Origin: Phascolarctos cinereus
Taxonomy: Eukaryota; Chordata; Mammalia; Diprotodontia; Phascolarctidae
Reading direction: 5' to 3'
Assembly: GCF_002099425.1 (NCBI RefSeq)
Contig: NW_018344037.1
Location: forward strand, 6,088,501-6,152,500
DNA: 64,000 bases
A program made the position numbers and the translations under genes. This document shows, piece after piece, positions 12,016 to 23,300 of this stretch (within the stretch, counting starts at the first letter, position 1; every line of letters starts with the position of its first letter). A model generated the notes under the pieces. The model ran no database searches. It was given only the letters and a program-made list of their open reading frames with translations, and was not told where the DNA came from.

Positions 12016-12270
12016 TACAACTAGAAAGGCAACACGATGGATTTAAAGGAAAGTGTGCTGGAACTGGCTTGAATCCTGGCTCTAACACTTAGAAGCTGTG
12101 TGACATTAGACAAATTATTTAACTTTTCCAAGTCTCTGTATCTTCAGCTACAAAAATGGGAATAACATTTGGAATTCCTACCTAACTGTATAGTTGTGTT
12201 GTTAGAGGAAACCTCTATGCAAAATTCAAAGCACATATGTAAATGTAAGTTATTACTACTGAATAAAATA
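12016..12270 (+). repeat. MIR-type CORE-SINE
   Basis: GAATCCTGGCTCTAACACTT, AGAAGCTGTGTGACATTAGA and CAAATTATTTAAC match the sense CORE-SINE signature (B-box-like GAATCC, then 'agctgtgtgacc'). The tail is degenerate. Confidence 0.65.
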
Positions 12271-12276
12271 TATTTG

Positions 12277-12390
12277 TTAGAAGAGAGAAGGAGAGAGGGA
12301 AAGAGAGACAGTGAGACAAAAAACCAGACAGAGACAAAGAGACAGAGAAAAAGAGAGACACACAGAGACAGAGACACACAGAGAAATTTG
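12277..12390. repeat. Purine low-complexity tract (GAGA, GACA)
   Basis: A run of AGAGA, GACAGA and ACACAGAGAC units. The ORFs through it are Arg/Glu/Thr repeats and not genes. Confidence 0.9.
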
Positions 12391-13300
12391 TTTTGTCATA
12401 CTCGTAAAGAACTGGTTAAATTTGCTTGCAAATTTATGCCTATGTATGTGCTCACACTCATTGCGGAGTTTATTTCTTTTATATACTAGACCTTCATACA
12501 GGATAACTTACCATCAAGTTATCTTGGTCTAGGCTATGGGATTTTGGTCTGAGCACTCAGGTTCTCCACAGACATGATGAGCTGAAACCATTTTAGTATA
12601 CCTTTCCATTCAATTTTCCTTTTTGTCCCCTATAAAAATGGAACTCTAATCTCTCTCTTCCAGGTTTTACCAAATCATGTGGAACATAAAGCCTCCCTTA
12701 TGTAAAGAGAGAAAAAGGAGCTGAGTAGCTAAATTCTGGCCGTTGAGCACTGGTATTACAGCCAGTGAGCTCACAAACATCAAAAAACTTCTCAGCTATA
12801 GGATGCAGCTGAAGAGAGTATTTAGAGATTTTAACACCTGGCAGAAATGACTAGATGTCTTTGCACTTGAAAGGGGCCCTGGAAAAGTTGTCAGGAAAAA
12901 AACAAAATAAAATAAAAAAGTGCTCTGTATTTTTATTTAAATGTATTTGTTATGTTTAAAAGTATTTTGTTATACAAGGTGATTAGCATTCTTTTGAAAT
13001 TTTAGCTTGAGGAATTTATCATTACCCAAAAGAGCTCCTTGTGGTCAGTTTTTACATGTGTTCCCTGCCAAATTATCCATGTCTACACAAGAAAATCAAT
13101 TCATATTCTCCTCGCAACAGTGTTACCCCTAAGACTCTGAAAGAGTTAGAATGTAACTACACGGTGGTAAGTCCCTCTCTAGGAACCTAGAATTGTCAGT
13201 GGGAGGATAGGTTGGAGTGAACAAACCAACTTAAAGAGAGAATGGTTTCCACACACCCATGTGAGAGGTATCAGGTACTACAGTGGGTATAGACACCCTA
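12391..13300. other. Intergenic, nothing recognised
   Basis: Normal-complexity AT-rich DNA. I see no repeat family and no frame longer than chance. Confidence 0.5.
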
Positions 13301-13319
13301 CTTACTCACTACACAAGTA

Positions 13320-13805
13320 AACATAAAATGTAATATAAAATAATATAAATTAATGTGAACACTGGCAGCCATACAGATTAGGAAAGGTTCTAAGTAGGAG
13401 ATAGCTTTTAAACTAAGTTTGATGGAAATCAGAGATTCTAATGATGGAAATAAGGAGGAATATTCCACCCTGGGGGTGGGAGGCAGCCTGTGTAAAAACA
13501 TGGAGTTGAAAGATAAGTTCTTTGCATATGAGATATATCAAATGAGGTAATTCGGGTGAAACATGGAGTGTTTGAAGGGAATAATGACTAATAATTCCAG
13601 AAAAGTTTAATATTTAATACTATAAGGAAATATTGCCTTATATACTATACAATATACTATAAGGCAATAGAGAGGCAATAGGAGGCCCCTGGAGCTCAGT
13701 GAATATAGAAATGGCATGATAATATGTATGTTTTAGGAATGTCCCATTAGCAGATACACAGAACATGATTAGAAAGGGGAGAGACTGGAGGAAGATCTTT
13801 TAAAA
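13320..13805 (-). mobile_element. L2 LINE fragment, antisense
   Basis: ATTCCACCCTGGGGGTGGG, GGCAGCCTGTGTAAA and ATGGCATGATAATATGTATG resemble the antisense of the L2 region after the reverse transcriptase (consensus-like 'cattccaggcatgggggacagcctg', 'gtgacatgatcaga'). Frames are decayed. Confidence 0.55.
13631..13669. repeat. 12-bp perfect inverted repeat, 15-nt loop
   Basis: TATTGCCTTATA at 13631-13642 is mirrored by TATAAGGCAATA at 13658-13669. The loop is itself TATAC/ATATAC rich. It sits within L2-derived DNA and no gene lies next to it. Confidence 0.8.
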
Positions 13806-13811
13806 GGGTCT

Positions 13812-14868
13812 TTTTAAAAATTATTTATTTTCTCCAATTACATGTCAAAACAATTTTTAACATTTGGTTTTTTTTTTAGTAAAGTTTGAGTTTTAAATTC
13901 TGTACCTCCCTCCCTCCTTCCCTATCTCCATCTCTCCCTGAGATGGTGAGCAATCAGATATAGGTTATACATATGCAATCATGTAAAACATTTCCACATA
14001 TGCCATTTTGTACAAGAATACTCAAAAGAAAAAGAATGAAAGAAAGTGAAAAATGGCATGCTTCAGTCTTTTTTCAAACGATATCAGTTCTTTCTGCAGT
14101 GGCAGACAGTATGCCTCATTAGTCCTTTGAGATTGTCTTGGATTATTGTATTGCCGAGAATAGTTAAGTCATTCACAATTCTTCATCATACAACATTGCT
14201 GTTACTGTGTACAATGTACTTCACTTCACTTTGCATCAGTTCATGTAAGTCTTTCCAGGTTTTTCTGAAATCATCCTGCTTGTCATTTCTTATAGCACTA
14301 TAATATTCTATCAGAAGCATATACCACAACTTGTTTAACCAATTTCCACCTGATAAGCATCCCTTTGATTTTCAATTCTTAGCCACTTAAATTTCAATTC
14401 TTAGCCTCTTAAAAGAGCTGCTATAAATATGTTTGTACAAATAGGTCCTTCTTCCAGTTTTTATATCTTTGGGATATAGACCCAGAAGTGTCATGGCTGG
14501 ATCAAAGGGTATGCACAATTTTATAATCTTTTGGGCATAGTTCCAAACTACTCACCAGAATTGTCAGATCAGTTTGCAACTCCACTAATGGTTTCCCCAC
14601 ATCCCCTCCTGCATTTATCATTTTCCTTTTTTGGTCATATTTTCCAATCTGATTGGTGTAAGGTGATATTTCATAGTTGTTTTAATTTGCATTTCTCTAA
14701 TCAATAGTGATATAGAACATTTTTTCATATGGCTCTAGATAGCTTTGATTTCTTCATCTGAGAACTGCCTGTTCATATACTTTGACCATTTATCAATTAC
14801 AAAATGATTTCTATTCTTATAAATTTTCCCTATATATTTTTTAAAAATGAGACCTTTATCAATAAATT
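13812..14868 (-). mobile_element. L1 3' end (ORF2 C-terminus and 3' UTR), 5' truncated
   Basis: The 3' terminus at 13815-13990 reads TCCAATTACATGTCAAAAC, TTTTGAGTTTTAAATTC and TATAGGTTATACATATGCAA. It is followed by antisense ORF2 C-terminal DNA: TTGCATCAGTTCATGTAAG, TTATAGCACTATAATATTC, and TATACTTTGACCATTTATCA near 14780. It stops at 14868 where another element begins. No open frame remains. Confidence 0.8.
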
Positions 14869-15668
14869 CTTTTTTTTCATTTTTTATTAATTTATTTTGA
14901 TTTATCAACAATCACTTTCATAAACTTTTGAGTTTTAAATTTTTCTCCCCCTCCCTCTCCTCCTCCCTCCCCAAGATGGCATGCAGTCTGGTATAGGCTA
15001 TACATATACGTTCCTATTAAATATATTTTCACATTAATGATATCGTAAGTAAGAATTAGAACCAATAAGAGGTACCACCAGAAAGAGGAAACAAAACACA
15101 ACAGAAAAAAAACAGCTAGTAGTATGCTTTGATCTGCATTTAAACTCCATAGTTCTTTCTTTGAATGTGGATAGCATTTTCCATCATGAAGCCTTTGAAG
15201 ATGTCTTAGATCCTTGTATTGCTTAGGAGGGATAAGTCTATCAATTTTAGTAACTAACTGATTATGTTATTTTCTTCTTGAGGCAAATCTGATGAGAGTA
15301 AGGTTCAAACAATGCTCATCTCCCTCCTTCTTTCCCTCTGCTGTAATAGGCTTTTGTGCCTTTTACAGTAGTATAGTTTACCCTTGTCTGCCTCCTCCTT
15401 TCCTTTTCTCTCAGTACATTTCCTTAGTAAGATCAGATTAATCCACTTAATCCATTTGACCCACTTGATTAGATTTTTTTAATCATTACATCAAAGTCAA
15501 CTTATACCCACCCCCTCAACATATCCCACTTTAACATCATGTAATAACACAGTTCTCAAGGTTTACAAATGTCATCTTCCCTTGAAGAGATGTAAACAGT
15601 TTGCCCTTATTAATAACATGTTTCTTTCTGTCTCATTTACCTTTTTATGTCTCTCTTGAGTCTTGCAT

Positions 15669-15995
15669 TTAAAGATGAAATTTTCTGTTCAGCGCTGGTC
15701 TTTTTATCAAGAAGATTTGGAAGTCTCCTGTTTCATTGAATGTCCATCTCCTATACTGAAAGATCATGCTCATTTTCTTTGGGAAGTTGATTCTTGGTTG
15801 TAATCCAAGCTCCTTCACCTTATGGAATATCATATTCCATACCCTATGGTCTTTTAATGTAGAAGCTGCAAGGTCCTGTGTAACCCTGACTATAGTTCCA
15901 TGATATTTAAATTGTTTCTTTCTGGCTGCTCGCAACATTTTCTCTTTGACCTGGTAATTTTGGAATTTGGCTACTATATTCTTTGGTGTTTTCAA
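15669..15995 (-). pseudogene. L1 ORF1 C-terminal domain, open remnant
   Basis: The 108-residue frame reads TPKNIVAKFQNYQVKEKMLR near its start, then DLAASTLKDHRVW, LQPRINFPKKMS and IKRPALNRKF. These line up with the C-terminal domain of mammalian L1 ORF1p (human TPRHIIVRFTKVEMKEKMLR, DLSAETLQARREW, FQPRISYPAKLS, TRPAL). In active L1s this domain binds RNA with the RRM and packages the LINE transcript. Here the upstream coiled coil and RRM are in other frames, so it is a relic. The first Met is internal to ORF1, not a true start. Confidence 0.85.
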
Positions 15996-16353
15996 TTTGG
16001 GTTCTCTTTCAGGAGGTGATCAGTGGATTCTTTCAATGGCTATTTTACCCTCTGGTTCTAGGACCTCAGGGCAGTTTTCCTTTATGATTTCCTGAAAGAT
16101 GCTGTTCAGGCTCTTTCTTTCATTATGATTTTCAGGTAGACCAATGATTTTTAAATTGTCTCTCCTGGATGGATTTTCCAGGTCAGTTGTTTTATCAGTG
16201 AGGTATTATTTGTTTTCATCTATTTTTTCATTCTTTTGTTTTTGTTTCACTGATTCTTGTTTTCTCATAGAATCATTAGCTTCCATTTGCCCAATTCTAA
16301 TTTTTAATAAATTGTTTTCTTCTATTAGATTTTGTACTTCCTTCCTCATTTAG

Positions 16354-16500
16354 CCAATTGTATTTTTTAGTGACTTGTTTTCTTCAGTGTACTTTTTTTC
16401 CCAGCTGACCAAATGTATTTTTTTAGGGACTTGTTTTCTTCAGTGTACTTTTTTTTTCCAGTTGGCCAATTGTATTTTTTAAGTACTTGTTTTCTACAAC
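16354..16500 (-). repeat. Tandem 55-57 nt units in ORF1 coiled-coil region
   Basis: The block beginning CCAATTGTATTTTTTAG (16354) recurs at 16409 and, partly, at 16466. Each is followed by ACTTGTTTTCTTCAGTGTAC or a close variant. Spacings are 55 and 57 bases. It overlies the heptad repeats of ORF1. Confidence 0.8.
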
Positions 16501-17670
16501 TAATTTTTGTCCTTCGTTTTCCAAGCTATTGACTCTCTCTTGCATACTTCTTATTTCTTTTCCCATGTTTTCTTCTACCTCTCTCATTTAACATTTAAAA
16601 TGCTTCTTGAGCTCTTCTAAGAAGGCTTTTTGGGCTTTAGACCAGACCATATTCCCTTTTGAGGTTCCAGATGTGGGTTTGTTGACAATGTTGTCCTTTT
16701 TAGAATTTCTGCCATGATCTTCACTCTTCCCATAATAAGAATCTATTGTATATTTCTTTTTGCTCATGGTGTTTGCTTATTTCCTGGACTTCAAAGAGAC
16801 TGAACTCTCCTGCTGGGGAGCAGAGGGTACTGACCCAAGCTTTTTGTATTGGGAGCCTAGGGCCTGGCTTTGTGTGCTGGGGCCTCCAGTGCTGGTGGTT
16901 GGAGGCTGTAGGGTTCTGGAAGCTTACCTGGTGGTGGGCTGGAATCAGCAACACTGACTCTGGGGGTAGGATTAGGTAGTGTGGCTCCTGGAGATTTCCT
17001 GCTCACCTGGGCCTTTCCTTCCTTTTGCTTTTTTGAGTTCCTTTCAGATGGATGTGGCAGGATGTTTATGCACTTGGGGCCCCTTGGAGTGCTGTTTCCC
17101 TTAGTTTTGCTGAGGCACTGGGGGAGTTGGTTGCTGTACAATGTTGAGGCACCTGGAGGTTTCCCAAGCTATCAGTTCCCCCACCCTCACTGAGGCACTC
17201 TGGGGTTCAAGTGTTGGCATTTGCCTTATCCACCACCCGGTTTTCAGGATCTCCTCCTGGCATGTTGAGATGGGGCTTTCCATTAGCTACCTGGGATGTT
17301 CCCATTCAGTACTACTCCCCTTCCCCCAGGGCAAGAGGGGCCTTTCCCAGTAATCTCTCAACCTACCTGGACTACTGGACTGCTGCACCCCATCTTTCTC
17401 TAGCTCAGCTATTCCAGGTTTTTTTTTTTTCTGGAGCCTATCAGAGATTCTTAGTCCAGGTGAGAGGTGACTGGGACAGGAGCTATCTAGTTAATAAGCT
17501 ATCATATTTTCATACCTCTGTTATGTGCCAGGCAATATGCTAGTCAATGCACATGGAAAACATAATATAGCTCCTTCTTTAAAGGGGCTTATAGTCTTAT
17601 TAGTTTGGAGAGGATGAATAGAAGAAGCATTATGGAAGTAGAATTACCAAGATGTTGCCAATTGATTGGA

Positions 17671-17673
<3 letters not shown>

Positions 17674-17716
<43 letters not shown>

Positions 17717-17720
17717 TGTG
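17674..17720. repeat. (GT)n microsatellite
   Basis: About 21 GT units with one GA interruption near the end, inside the L2 relic. Confidence 0.95.
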
Positions 17721-17829
17721 TAGGAAATTAAAGTGAGCAAAACGATTAAAAGTTGTGAATCTGAGTGATTGAAAGGATGGTGATACCATGAATAAAAATA
17801 GGGAATTTTGGAAGAGGTATCTGTATATG

Positions 17830-18180
17830 TCTGTCTGTCTGTCTGTCTATCTATCCATCTATCTATATATCTCCCCACCTATCTATCTAATCAACCTATA
17901 TTAATATATATATACATGTATGTGTGTATGTGTATATATATATATATATCATATATATATGTATATATATATATACATATATATGTATATATATATACAT
18001 ATATATATACATATATATATGTATATATATATATACATATATATATGTATATATATACATATATATACGTATATATATACATATATATACATATATATAT
18101 ACATATATACATATACATATATACATATATATATACGTATATATATATGTATATATATATGTATATATATATATATATAT
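17830..18180. repeat. Long compound microsatellite: (CTGT)n, (ATCT)n, then TATATACA/TATATGTA array
   Basis: CTGT and ATCT units (17830-17895) pass into about 290 bases made of TATATACA, TATATGTA and pure TA runs. The array is nearly self-complementary, so it gives long open frames on both strands (up to 159 codons of Tyr, Ile, His, Met), none of which is a gene. Confidence 0.95.
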
Positions 18181-18620
18181 TTGGGGTGGGTTTTATTTTG
18201 AACATATTGAATCTGCAATGCCTATTTATTTGGAAATGTTCAGTCAGCCACTGGAGATGCATATCTGGAACTTGGGAGAATGATTAGGGATTGATTTTGG
18301 AGTCATAGGTATAAAATAGATTATTGAAATCAAAAAAGCTAGTGAGGTCATTGGGAGAGTATGGAAGCAGGGTAGAGCTTTGTGGCACTCCTACAACTAA
18401 AGGATAAGATTTACATGATGGTCTATTAAGGAATGCTAAAAAGGAGGAATTGTGTATATATTCACAGCCAAGAGAGAGCAGTATAACAAAAACCTAGAGA
18501 TGAGATTATCTATGAAGAGAGATTAGGAAAGTGTGGCTGACAGTGTGGAATGTTACAGAGATTTCAAGAAAGAATTACAGAATACTCATGACAAACAATA
18601 AGATTTTTGTTTCTTTGATT

Positions 18621-18894
18621 GATTTTCATTGCCTTTTATTTTAGCTAGTACTAGAACCATAAAGTGGCTTTGCTGTAGCAAGAATTAGACTCATAAAATA
18701 ATTGCTACCTAGTAGAGGTATTGAGGAGTGAATCTAGCAATGGAGAGATGTGAATGATGCTTTGTGGTAGAGTAAAAAGAATACTAGACTAGGATCTAAG
18801 ATTTCTGACATTAATCTTTCTGATACTCAGTTTCTTAATCTTTAAAAATGGGGGCAATCTTAGTTGAGCTGCAGTATGTCCCACTCTAAGATGG
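18621..18894 (+). repeat. Probable MIR-type fragment and unique flank
   Basis: 18765-18880 carries GGTAGAGTAAAAAGAATACT, CTGATACTCAGTTTC and TTAATCTTTAAAAATGGGGG, a weak sense CORE-SINE order ('cctcagtttcctcatctgtaa'). The part before 18765 is unassigned. Confidence 0.4.
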
Positions 18895-19030
18895 AAAGGT
18901 CAAATTAAATGATGCAGTAGGAGACCTTAGATTTTTTAAGACAGTTCTTTCCCAGTTCTGTTTGTCTGAGGCAACACCCATTCAGTAATTTTAAGGCTGG
19001 GTAAGAATGGAAGCAAAAGATGGCCTAGTT
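18895..19030 (+). repeat. Unnamed dispersed repeat, distal half
   Basis: GGAGACCTTAGA, CAGTTCTGTTTGTCTGAGGC and AACACCCATTCAGTAATT match, in order, the reverse complement of 57115-57200 (GACCTTGGCC, CTCAGTTTGTCTGGGGGC). It belongs to the same family as 19568-19695 and 57112-57392. I do not recognise the family with certainty. Confidence 0.5.
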
Positions 19031-19567
19031 TGCCTTGACAAAAGAAACAGTCTAGGGGGGAAGACCCTCAGTTTCTGGACAGAACAGAAACAATTGCTAT
19101 TTACACTTACTCTGAGCCATTAAAACACAAAGAATAAGCAAGTGAGGCTTGATCTGAGACCAATTAGTGACAGCCACAGTGATTTGGGTTAAAAGGCATA
19201 GCTGAGTGGCTCCATTTGAATCTCAATGGGCTTTATCTAAGCCTGGTTTTCCAGAGCTCTATTTCTAGAAATCATAAATGAAACCTACTTCAGACAAAAG
19301 AGTTAATTGTCCCAGGTTTTTTTTATAATAATAGAATAAACAAGTAGAGGAAAGGGAAAAAAAAACTAGCTCCCAAACCCCAAGATACCTTGTGAAGCAT
19401 AAATAATCAAAATGTATATTCCTTTGGACAGAGCCCCCATGTAAGGATATGACTCCCCACATGTGCAGAGGGAGAAGAGGAATAGGAGGAGGAAAGGAGG
19501 AGGATAAGGAGAAATAAAAGGAGGAAGATCAACATCGCCCAACTGGAACTGGCTGTTTGAGTCCCTA
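19031..19567. other. Intergenic, purine tract at 19468-19532
   Basis: No gene is seen. 19468-19532 is a GGA/AGG-rich purine tract. The text from 19040 to 19260 may continue the unnamed repeat, but I have no second copy to compare. Confidence 0.45.
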
Positions 19568-19695
19568 GGCTCATCCTTTGTTGTTGAAGAGGACCCAATG
19601 ACATCAAGAGGGTGATATCTAGACTTGCAAGTCTATTGGATTTGAATGAGGTAGATTTGTGCAAAGTCATCAGCCTTACTCTCTTCTCCAGAGAC
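19568..19695 (+). repeat. Unnamed dispersed repeat, proximal half
   Basis: TCATCCTTTGTTGTTGAAGA, GACTTGCAAGTCTATTGG, ATTTGAATGAGGTAG and TGTGCAAAGTCATCAGCC match the reverse complement of 57230-57385 in the same order. The halves at 18.9 kb and here are in swapped order relative to 57.1-57.4 kb, so they are likely two separate truncated copies. Confidence 0.6.
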
Positions 19696-19699
19696 ACCT

Positions 19700-19905
19700 A
19701 ATGTCATTTGAAAGTATAGAATAAAACAGAGAATTGGGTTTAAAGGAAGGAGTCCTAGTATCTTATTGTAGCCCTTAAGTTTACTAGCTGTCTAGCGATG
19801 AACACATCAATAAATATTTCTGGCTCACAGGTTGTTCATCTATAAAACTGGGAAAACAATGCTTATAGTATTACAGTGATTAAATCAGAATTTAAATCAC
19901 ACAAC
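19700..19905 (+). repeat. Degenerate MIR-type SINE
   Basis: TTTACTAGCTGTCTAGCGAT, GTTCATCTATAAAACTGGG and GTATTACAGTGATTAAAT follow the sense CORE-SINE order at low similarity. Confidence 0.45.
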
Positions 19906-22654
19906 ACTGTATAAAAAGATGAATTGTTAATGATAAGATAATGCAAGCAGCTTGCACTTAATAGGCTCCTACTAAACATTCAGTTAAATTGGAACTACAA
20001 CTAAAAAGCAAGTACAGGATTTTAACTTTGTAAAATTCTGTTTTCTTTCTATCCAAGAAATAAATGTGTATAGAGTTAAAAGTGTTAACAGAGAACAAAC
20101 AGGATAAAATGTATTGAATAAAAACTACCAAAAAATGATGAACATCAAGATTGGATTAAAAACTACTCAAAACTGATTTTAGGGAAATATTGAGTGTAAA
20201 CTAACAGAAGATCAATAAAAGTAAGAAGCAGCGGAGGCATGTCACACATTCCTCTTGCACAGTAACTGGGGAATATTACATTAGCATCGTATTTGCCATT
20301 CCTCACCCTGTAGTGCAGCATTTCAAAAAAGCTCTATGGTAATCTCCAAATATGGGAAATTTATAGAAATTGCATTACCACATGAGCATACAAAGTACAC
20401 TTAAACTGTGTGATTTCAAATAAAATTATAGTTTTTAAAAAGTCCTTGAAAAATAAATAATGACATCTATTTGATGCTCAGATTTAATCAATACAAATAC
20501 CTATAAAATGGGTGCAAAGGGAGAATGCTGAAAAGGTCTAGTATCCCTGGCCTCAGTTAATTGTTTATGAGGGCTGAAATGGGGTAGAGAAAATTCATAA
20601 ATCTCAGGCCTGTTTCTTCTCTTTTACACATTGCCAGAATGCTGGACCGGTAGTTCCTTCTATCTTTTGGTGCTCTCGGATCTCAATCTACAATCTGCTT
20701 TAGGATTACCAAACCACACAGGAGAGTAATCTCATTAATCCCCCATCCAAATGGCACCAGTTTTCTAAGCCTAGAACTAACAGGTATTATCTCTGTCTAA
20801 TAACTATTTTAGTTTCAAAAATTGGTACAATTACAAATAGCTGGGTTTTTTTTCATGTTCTAAAACTAAATAAAAACCCCTAATTAAATGAGAAAAATGA
20901 AGCCGGTCCTTTAAAATTAACACTAACCCTAAGAACAAGAATCTATGTGCTTTAGGAGATAAATAGCTACTCTGAAGTTTTCGCCATATGTCTCCCAAGG
21001 TTACCTCAATGTGGCATTTCTCTCAACTATACCCTTGTTCACGGTACTGTTCAGTATTATTCTAATCCCTGGCTCTAAGCTTAACAACAATAACAACAAC
21101 AGCAACAAAAACACTTCTCAGCAGAACAACCAGAAACTGGAAGCAAAGTGTATTCTATTTTTCTACAATCCCTTTCCCATCCCTGCAGCAAGAACTTTTG
21201 ATCCTCACAATCCTTGCATTTTGTTACAAGGGGAAATTTTTTTCTTAATTTTTTATACTACATTGACTGGTATTATGCCTACAAATTATAGCTGATACTC
21301 AATTATGTGGCCATGCGGAGGAGATACTGCACAAGTATCTTGAGAGTGATTTTGAAGATAATTTCTTCCACAATATACTACTTTCTCACCTCAGATATTA
21401 TGAAAACATGGAGTTCAGAGTGCTTGATCAGTTGCACTCTGCATATAATTTTTGTTCCTCTATCTGGATGACAAAGATACTTCTCTATCTGTTCTCCAAA
21501 AGACCATCCATCATTGACTTGCAGACTCTATTCTTCACCCTTTCTGGAGATTTCAAAGGTTTCATTTCCTGGGAATTTTATCTCTTTCAATTAATTTCTT
21601 TCTGTACTAGTCAGTTTGCCAAAAGCAATACCATCAACCAATTAAGTTTGGATTTTTCCTTATTGAGAAGCTTAATTCCTTTACCTAATATTCTAGGCTA
21701 GCATTTAAGCTCAATTTTCCTAGCATTCTTTAATTACATTAATTGAGCATATCTGTATTCTAGCAGCTTTGTTCCAAAGCTAAAAACAAGATGTTTTGTA
21801 TTAAATTTTGGAAACCCACTCCCCCATTGGACATTTCATTAATTTCTTCTTTGAAAGTTACTTCTAACTTTGTTAATTTGTAATACTTACATCATTAACA
21901 TATCATCTGCCCAACGGATATGTTTCTGATTCTAAATTATATCCAAATCATTTAATTTTAAAAATATTATTACTAATGTTCTTGTTTAAGAGAATCAATT
22001 TCAAGCAGTCTCCCTACCACATAGTTTCCTATAGCAGCCTACATTTTAAAAATCATAAAGTTGACTGAAAAATTTCAAGACTACAAGATCCTGATAGTTT
22101 AATTGCTTACTAATTACCAAAAATATTCTTAGTCCATTGAAAGAAAATGTAGCTTTCTTCCAAAATGTGGCTGTCATGGATATGGTAAGATTTTGCCAAG
22201 TTGCTCGAGAGATACAATCACAAAGATAATTTTCTTTAACAATCTCCTAATGATATCATGCAAGGCATAAAATTGGTGAAATATGTTCAATAAAGTGTAT
22301 TTTGATCATTCCGAATGGAGGAAATTTTGTGTAGAGACCAAATAGCAAAATGACATGCTATAGATAGTTAGTACTCTGGATGCCCCATTTTACCCATACT
22401 GTGCTTGCTCCATCAAGGAACAGAATACTACAGAGCCTGCTCAGTGAGATCTAAGACCTTGAAAAATAATTTATCCTAACAAATCACAGAGGCAAACAAA
22501 CCCATGAAGGAAAAATACCTATGCTATGTAAAACCTTCTATTGTAGCAATATTCAAAAGTATTTGTTAAGTGTCACCTCTATGAATAAGATTGTAGAGAT
22601 AATGATTGGATTTGTACAAAGTTTAGATAAGACATAGCTTCTATGCCTGTGATT
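19906..22654. other. AT-rich intergenic stretch, nothing recognised
   Basis: There is a short (AAC)n run at 21085-21115 and several frames of 90-100 codons (21011-21295, 21408-21701) without any domain, signal or family resemblance and with AT-driven composition. I see no gene. Confidence 0.5.
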
Positions 22655-22775
22655 GAATGAATGAATGAATATATATATATATACACACACATATATATGT
22701 ACACATATAGATATATATTTATATATATGTACACATATACATATATATTTATATATATATATATATATATATATG
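22655..22775. repeat. (TA)n / TATGTACACATA microsatellite
   Basis: It begins with three or four GAAT units, then TA runs with ACACACATATATATGTACAC blocks repeated twice, and ends in a pure TA run. Confidence 0.95.
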
Positions 22776-22849
22776 ATGGATGTATGATATGTGATAAGTT
22801 CATTAAATAAATAAAAGAGATCTATCCCACATGAAAATGAGTATTAAAC

Positions 22850-23300
22850 ACTTGAGGGATCCTGAAAATCTTTATGGAAAATATTTTGGTAGGGATTTAA
22901 ATAGTACTTAGGAATTCAACTGGTGGGGAATATGAAGAGGAGGATATTATAGTGTGGATGAAGAATCTGTAAAAGAGCATTGAGGCAGTTTGAATTGAGA
23001 AGACAAGAGAGTAATGTAGTCGATTTAGATTTTTAAAAATATAGATGGGATTAGAATGAGAAAAGTTATTGAAAGGATTTTCCCAGATTATGTGATGCCT
23101 AGACAGCTTTACTGGTCAAGCATTAAAAGGCACTGAAGAGTTCTAAGTAGAGAAAGGGTAATCAGGAAGAACGATAAAATATGAAATGGTGGTTTCAGAC
23201 ATGAGAGACTGGAGAATTAAAAATGAGTGATGACAGGAGAAGCAAAAGTCAGAAAGAGGAACAGGTTCATAGAGGAGTAAAATGAGAATGTGTCAAAGGT
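22850..23300 (-). mobile_element. Possible L2 remnant, antisense
   Basis: Words such as GTAATCAGGAAGAACGATAA, AGAGCATTGAGGCAGTTTG and GGGATTAGAATGAGAAAAG resemble the purine-biased antisense of L2, but alignment by eye is weak. It may equally be unique DNA. Confidence 0.25.

Larger units (their letters stand above)
14869..17415 (-). mobile_element. ORF1-only L1 derivative (HAL1-like), antisense
   Basis: In coding direction (right to left) there is a G/C-richer 5' UTR (about 17415-16740), ORF1 (about 16740-15669), a purine-rich tract (antisense pyrimidines at 15300-15560), a short piece of ORF2 end/3' UTR (15120-15245) and a 3' terminus at 14875-14990 of the TTTATTTTGATTTATCAACA type. Endonuclease and reverse transcriptase are missing. 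The ORF1 C-terminal third is open (see 15669-15995); the coiled-coil part is broken and contains a tandem expansion at 16354-16500. This layout is that of the known HAL1 class. The exact 5' end is uncertain. Confidence 0.7.
17500..18620 (-). mobile_element. L2 LINE, antisense, split by microsatellites
   Basis: The 3' end appears antisense at 17515-17610 (ATGTGCCAGGCAATATGC, GGGGCTTATAGTCTTATTAG). Then GGATGGTGATACC and AATAGGGAATTTTGGAAG occur at 17775-17815. After a long AT array come TTGAACATATTGAATCTGC, CCACTGGAGATGCATATC, AGGGCAGAGC-like words and TTTGTGGCACTCC (18190-18400), then AGAGAGCAGTATAAC and GAAATTTC-type words. These follow, in order, the antisense of the L2 region encoding the reverse transcriptase C-terminal half. 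Frames are gone. Confidence 0.65.

Noticed and set aside
12169-12532. 106- and 73-codon frames rich in Arg, Glu, Thr
   Set aside because: Produced by the GAGA/GACA low-complexity tract.
16721-17543. Overlapping frames with Pro/Gly-rich text on both strands
   Set aside because: They lie in the 5' UTR of the L1 derivative; no domain and no agreement with the other copies.
17808-18287. 159-codon plus-strand frame and several overlapping frames on both strands
   Set aside because: They consist of Tyr/Ile/His/Met repeats encoded by the TATATACA array; no protein family, and open on both strands because the array is self-complementary.
21408-21701. 97-codon plus-strand frame
   Set aside because: No recognised domain or neighbours, and composition follows the AT-rich background.
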